Shown piece by piece: positions 63,992 through 64,000 of a DNA stretch of 64,000 bases. This DNA comes from Rachicladosporium sp. CCFEE 5018 (lineage: Eukaryota; Ascomycota; Dothideomycetes; Cladosporiales; Cladosporiaceae): the NCBI GenBank assembly GCA_002077045.2, contig KZ111146.1, forward strand, positions 1,064,215 through 1,128,214. Reading direction: 5' to 3'. The notes under the pieces are model-generated. The model was not told the DNA's origin. It was given only the letters and a program-made list of their open reading frames with translations, and ran no database searches. Each line of letters starts with the position of its first letter. The stretch's first letter is position 1. The position numbers and the translations under genes were made by a program.

Positions 63992-64000
63992 GACGGTCGA

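Noticed and set aside
1..64000. CRISPR array, defence island, secondary-metabolite cluster or intact transposon
   Set aside because: No spaced direct repeats, synthase-type genes, transposase or reverse-transcriptase motifs were seen. The content is eukaryotic housekeeping genes.

Overview
The window is nuclear DNA of a filamentous ascomycete. Genes are dense and on both strands, introns are mostly 50-70 nt with GT-AG ends and CTRAY-type branch sites, and the gene set is fungal: PEX20, SEC13, an H3K9 methyltransferase, TRM11, OLA1, RRP1, PRP5. Protein style (two-HMG-box mitochondrial protein, MGNCFGK-type acylated protein, PEX20) suits Dothideomycetes. The paired, several-percent-diverged gene sets would fit a hybrid or duplicated black yeast such as Hortaea werneckii. 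The species is inference.

The layout is abnormal. A unit of about 23.4 kb is present twice in the same orientation: block A (5551-28999) and block B (29100-52608), separated by runs of exactly 100 N. Both blocks begin at the same base of a lactonase gene, and that base is also at 3371 in the left flank. Both end within two bases of each other in exon 1 of a LARP1-like gene. The left flank 3371-5450 is repeated at 5551-7630 with one mismatch that I can find. About 1.45 kb at the left edge and 1.27 kb at the right edge of A and B look identical; the 20.7 kb between them is diverged. The simplest reading is two homeologous or allelic contigs placed in series by a scaffolder, not a true tandem duplication.

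Left flank: a PAF-acetylhydrolase-like gene, a beta-propeller lactonase-like gene, and the 3' end of PRP5. Between the last two lies a decayed antisense relic of a 3'-5' exonuclease. Gene order in each block: [partial lactonase, exonuclease relic] - PRP5(-) - HMG-box(+) - C2H2 factor(-) - N-acylated small protein(+) - PGK(-) - Mpv17/PMP22(-) - AEC transporter(+) - 3'-5' exonuclease(+) - small ORF(-) - Gly/Met-repeat protein(-) - PEX20(-) - SEC13(+) - start of LARP1(+). The copies have decayed reciprocally: the exonuclease is frameshifted twice in A and intact in B; the Gly/Met-repeat gene is frameshifted in B and intact in A.

Right flank (52709-64000): rest of LARP1, a chromodomain-SET H3K9 methyltransferase, an AT-rich gene-free stretch with a GC-rich nested hairpin (probably a mutated transposon remnant), RRP1/Nop52, OLA1 and TRM11. 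The genes are unrelated housekeeping functions (splicing, translation, glycolysis, secretion, peroxisome import, chromatin). I see no operon-like pathway, secondary-metabolite cluster or defence system. The main novelty is the homeolog structure and the way the copies have diverged.
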